Origin: an uncultured Oscillibacter sp.
Lineage (GTDB): Bacteria; Bacillota; Clostridia; Oscillospirales; Oscillospiraceae
Assembly (NCBI RefSeq): GCF_910579365.1
Contig: NZ_CAJTUX010000073.1
Coordinates: 1 to 12,757 of the forward strand
Reading direction: 5' to 3'
Length of the DNA stretch: 12,757 nt
Each line of letters starts with the position of its first letter. Position 1 is the stretch's first letter. A program made the translations under genes and the position numbers. A model generated the notes under the pieces. That model was given only the letters and a program-made list of their open reading frames with translations, ran no database searches and was not told the origin of the DNA. Shown here one piece after another: positions 11,741 through 12,757 of this stretch.

Positions 11741-11757
11741 AAATTGTACACAAATTT
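11741..11757. promoter_or_regulatory. Imperfect palindrome AAATTGTACACAAATTT upstream of the unknown gene
   Basis: The arms AAATTGT and ACAAATTT surround the centre, with the left arm one T short. It lies 13 bases upstream of the -35 at 11770. TTGT-N2-ACAA resembles GntR/FCD-type operators, and such a regulator ends about 135 bases upstream. It is a candidate operator; AT-rich chance symmetry is possible. Confidence 0.35.
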
Positions 11758-11769
11758 ATTCAAACCCTC

Positions 11770-11798
11770 TTAACAAATGGAATGGGAAGGTGTATAAT
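11770..11798 (+). promoter_or_regulatory. Promoter of the unknown gene-cstA unit
   Basis: TTAACA (11770-11775) and a perfect TATAAT (11793-11798) are spaced by 17 bases. The leader of about 57 bases contains GTTCC-TTCG-GGAGC near 11819, a short stem closed by a stable UUCG tetraloop. Confidence 0.85.
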
Positions 11799-11861
11799 GC
11801 AACCGCACAGTAGGGGGTTCCTTCGGGAGCGTCCAATCTGACACAAGCGGAAAGGCCCTGT

Positions 11862-12374
11862 ATGGAGAGAACGCCCCAAGAATGCTTTGACAAGCTGATG
11901 AACGCCTATTCCCATCATTACGATATTACCAGGGACGTCCGGGCGGAGGGGCTCCGGTTTCCCGCCATGGCCCACTACTTTCTGCGGGATGAGCATTACC
12001 TGGTCCGCCGGGATAAGCAGTTCTACGCCACGGAGCAGCACGACTACACATATTTTTATGTGACGGACCACCTGGACGCCGCCGGGGCCAAGGACTTGGC
12101 CGGGCGGACTCTTCAGGCCGGGCTGGCGCAGATCAAGCCCCATAAGGAGCATATGAGCTCCTTCGTGACCCTGGTGGTCCTGGCGCAGACCCTGGACCCG
12201 GAGGCGAAGAAGGTCCTGAAGCGGACCCGCTTCCACAAGAACTACAGGCTGGCACTCCATGGCTGGATGGAGTATCACATAGCCGCAATGGAATGTTCCA
12301 CCCGAACGTTCCTCTCCAATCCAGCCGGGAGGGGAGCCCGCAAAACCCTGGAGGCGAACTTCGCCGCCAAATGA
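11862..12374 (+). CDS. Uncharacterised 170-residue soluble protein upstream of cstA
   Basis: A 170-residue protein with no signal peptide or membrane helix. It is rich in His, Tyr and Phe, with a helical start (PQECFDKLMNAYSHHYDI) and strand-like stretches with many aromatics (MAHYFLRDEHYLV, DYTYFYVTDHL). Conserved-looking blocks follow: IKPHKEHMSSFVTLVVLAQT (91-110), RTRFHKNYRLALHGWMEYHIAAME (121-144) and NPAGR (153-157). I recall similar short proteins next to carbon-starvation genes in Clostridia but know no function. A strong promoter precedes it. The ribosome site is weak (AAAGG six bases before the ATG), in contrast with its neighbours. cstA begins 54 bases after its stop with no clear promoter between, so the two are probably co-transcribed. 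The His-rich motifs could bind metal, which is speculation. Confidence 0.8.
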   Translation: MERTPQECFDKLMNAYSHHYDITRDVRAEGLRFPAMAHYFLRDEHYLVRRDKQFYATEQHDYTYFYVTDHLDAAGAKDLAGRTLQAGLAQIKPHKEHMSSFVTLVVLAQTLDPEAKKVLKRTRFHKNYRLALHGWMEYHIAAMECSTRTFLSNPAGRGARKTLEANFAAK

Positions 12375-12378
12375 CCCT

Positions 12379-12393
12379 GGGGGCTCCGCCCCC
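12379..12393. repeat. GC-rich hairpin between the unknown gene and cstA
   Basis: GGGGGC-TCC-GCCCCC, a 6-bp stem with a 3-base loop, begins five bases after the stop of the upstream gene. There is no T-run, so it is more likely an mRNA stability/attenuation element or a short intergenic repeat than a full terminator. Compare the hairpin at 7169-7183. Confidence 0.45.
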
Positions 12394-12428
12394 GAAATCA
12401 AGAATCATGAAAGAGGGAGAGTGTTTTC

Positions 12429-12757
12429 ATGAACGGATTGGTACTTCTTATCATCAGCGTCGCCGTACTGGTCTGCGGCTATCTTTTCTATGGCCGCTGG
12501 CTGTGCAAGCAGTGGGGCGTCGGCGAGCTTGACAAACCCACCCCGGCTCACGCCCTGGAGGACGGCATCGACTACGTCCCCGCCAAGGCCCCCATTCTGA
12601 TGGGCCACCACTTCTCGTCCATCGCCGGCGCGGGCCCCATCACCGGCCCCATCGGCGCCGCCGGCTTCGGCTGGCTCGCCTGCACGCTGTGGATTCTGGT
12701 GGGCGGCATTTTCTTCGGCGGCGTCCATGACTTCGGCGCCCTGTTCGCCTCCGTCCG
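12429..12757 (+). CDS. cstA: CstA-family carbon starvation protein (pyruvate/peptide transporter), N-terminal part, cut by window edge
   Basis: The frame starts at ATG 12429, with GGGAG nine bases upstream, and is still open at the right edge after 109 codons of a protein usually 450-700 residues long. A first membrane helix (MNGLVLLIISVAVLVCGYLFYG) is followed by a cytosolic stretch with PTPAHALEDGIDYVPAKAPILMGHHFSSIAGAGPITGPI, the unmistakable CstA signature. A second helix then begins (GWLACTLWILVGGIFFGGVHDFGALF). The family imports pyruvate in enterobacteria and is also linked to peptide use. It probably sits in one unit with the unknown gene upstream. The C-terminal part and any partner genes are outside the window. 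Confidence 0.95.
   Translation, partial: MNGLVLLIISVAVLVCGYLFYGRWLCKQWGVGELDKPTPAHALEDGIDYVPAKAPILMGHHFSSIAGAGPITGPIGAAGFGWLACTLWILVGGIFFGGVHDFGALFASV

Overview
The window is GC-rich, with a strong bias to G/C at third codon positions. It encodes anaerobic ferredoxin-linked 2-oxoacid metabolism, an SLH-domain secreted protein, a DUF134/NifX fusion and CoA-disulfide-reductase-type thiol chemistry. Together with canonical sigma-A promoters and strong AGGAGG-type ribosome sites, this suggests a high-GC Clostridia member of the Oscillospiraceae type (Oscillibacter/Flavonifractor/Lawsonibacter-like). That assignment is an inference from gene content and composition. No tRNA, rRNA, insertion sequence, phage gene or CRISPR array was seen.

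Left part (1-4156). The 3' half of typA/bipA runs in from the left edge. A gene-poor stretch (919-1267) follows, holding a strong bidirectional-looking terminator, a possible degraded minus-strand gene end, and the trxA control region. Next is a thiol/sulfane-sulfur cluster: thioredoxin, a 40-codon remnant of a small rhodanese with its middle deleted, and an FAD-dependent CoA-disulfide reductase fused to a full rhodanese domain. A convergent Crp/Fnr-family regulator closes the cluster and is the likely controller of the trxA promoter.

Middle (4157-6031). A minus-strand gene fuses a DUF134 DNA-binding domain to a NifX-like cluster-binding domain with a His/Cys-rich tail. An excellent palindromic operator candidate overlaps its predicted transcription start. 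Divergent from it is a small secreted SLH-repeat protein with a clear promoter, followed by a strong terminator shared with ilvE.

Right-centre (6065-10639, all minus strand). A P-loop ATPase, a 2x[4Fe-4S] ferredoxin, and the alpha, TPP-binding and gamma subunits of a 2-oxoacid:ferredoxin oxidoreductase (branched-chain VOR-like) form one tightly packed operon. It is followed by a separately promoted branched-chain aminotransferase gene, ilvE. IlvE interconverts valine/leucine/isoleucine with their 2-oxoacids. The VOR-type enzyme oxidises these to acyl-CoA and reduced ferredoxin, or works in reverse, so the block reads as a branched-chain amino acid/acyl-CoA unit. A GntR/FCD regulator is divergent from the operon, with back-to-back promoters.

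Right end (11607-12757). An AT-rich intergenic region with two promoter-like elements leads to an unrecognised 170-residue protein and then to the start of cstA (carbon starvation / pyruvate-peptide transporter family), cut by the window edge. The best candidates for something undescribed are the trxA-Crp control region, the DUF134-NifX fusion with its operator, the ATPase leading the VOR operon, and the unknown gene paired with cstA.
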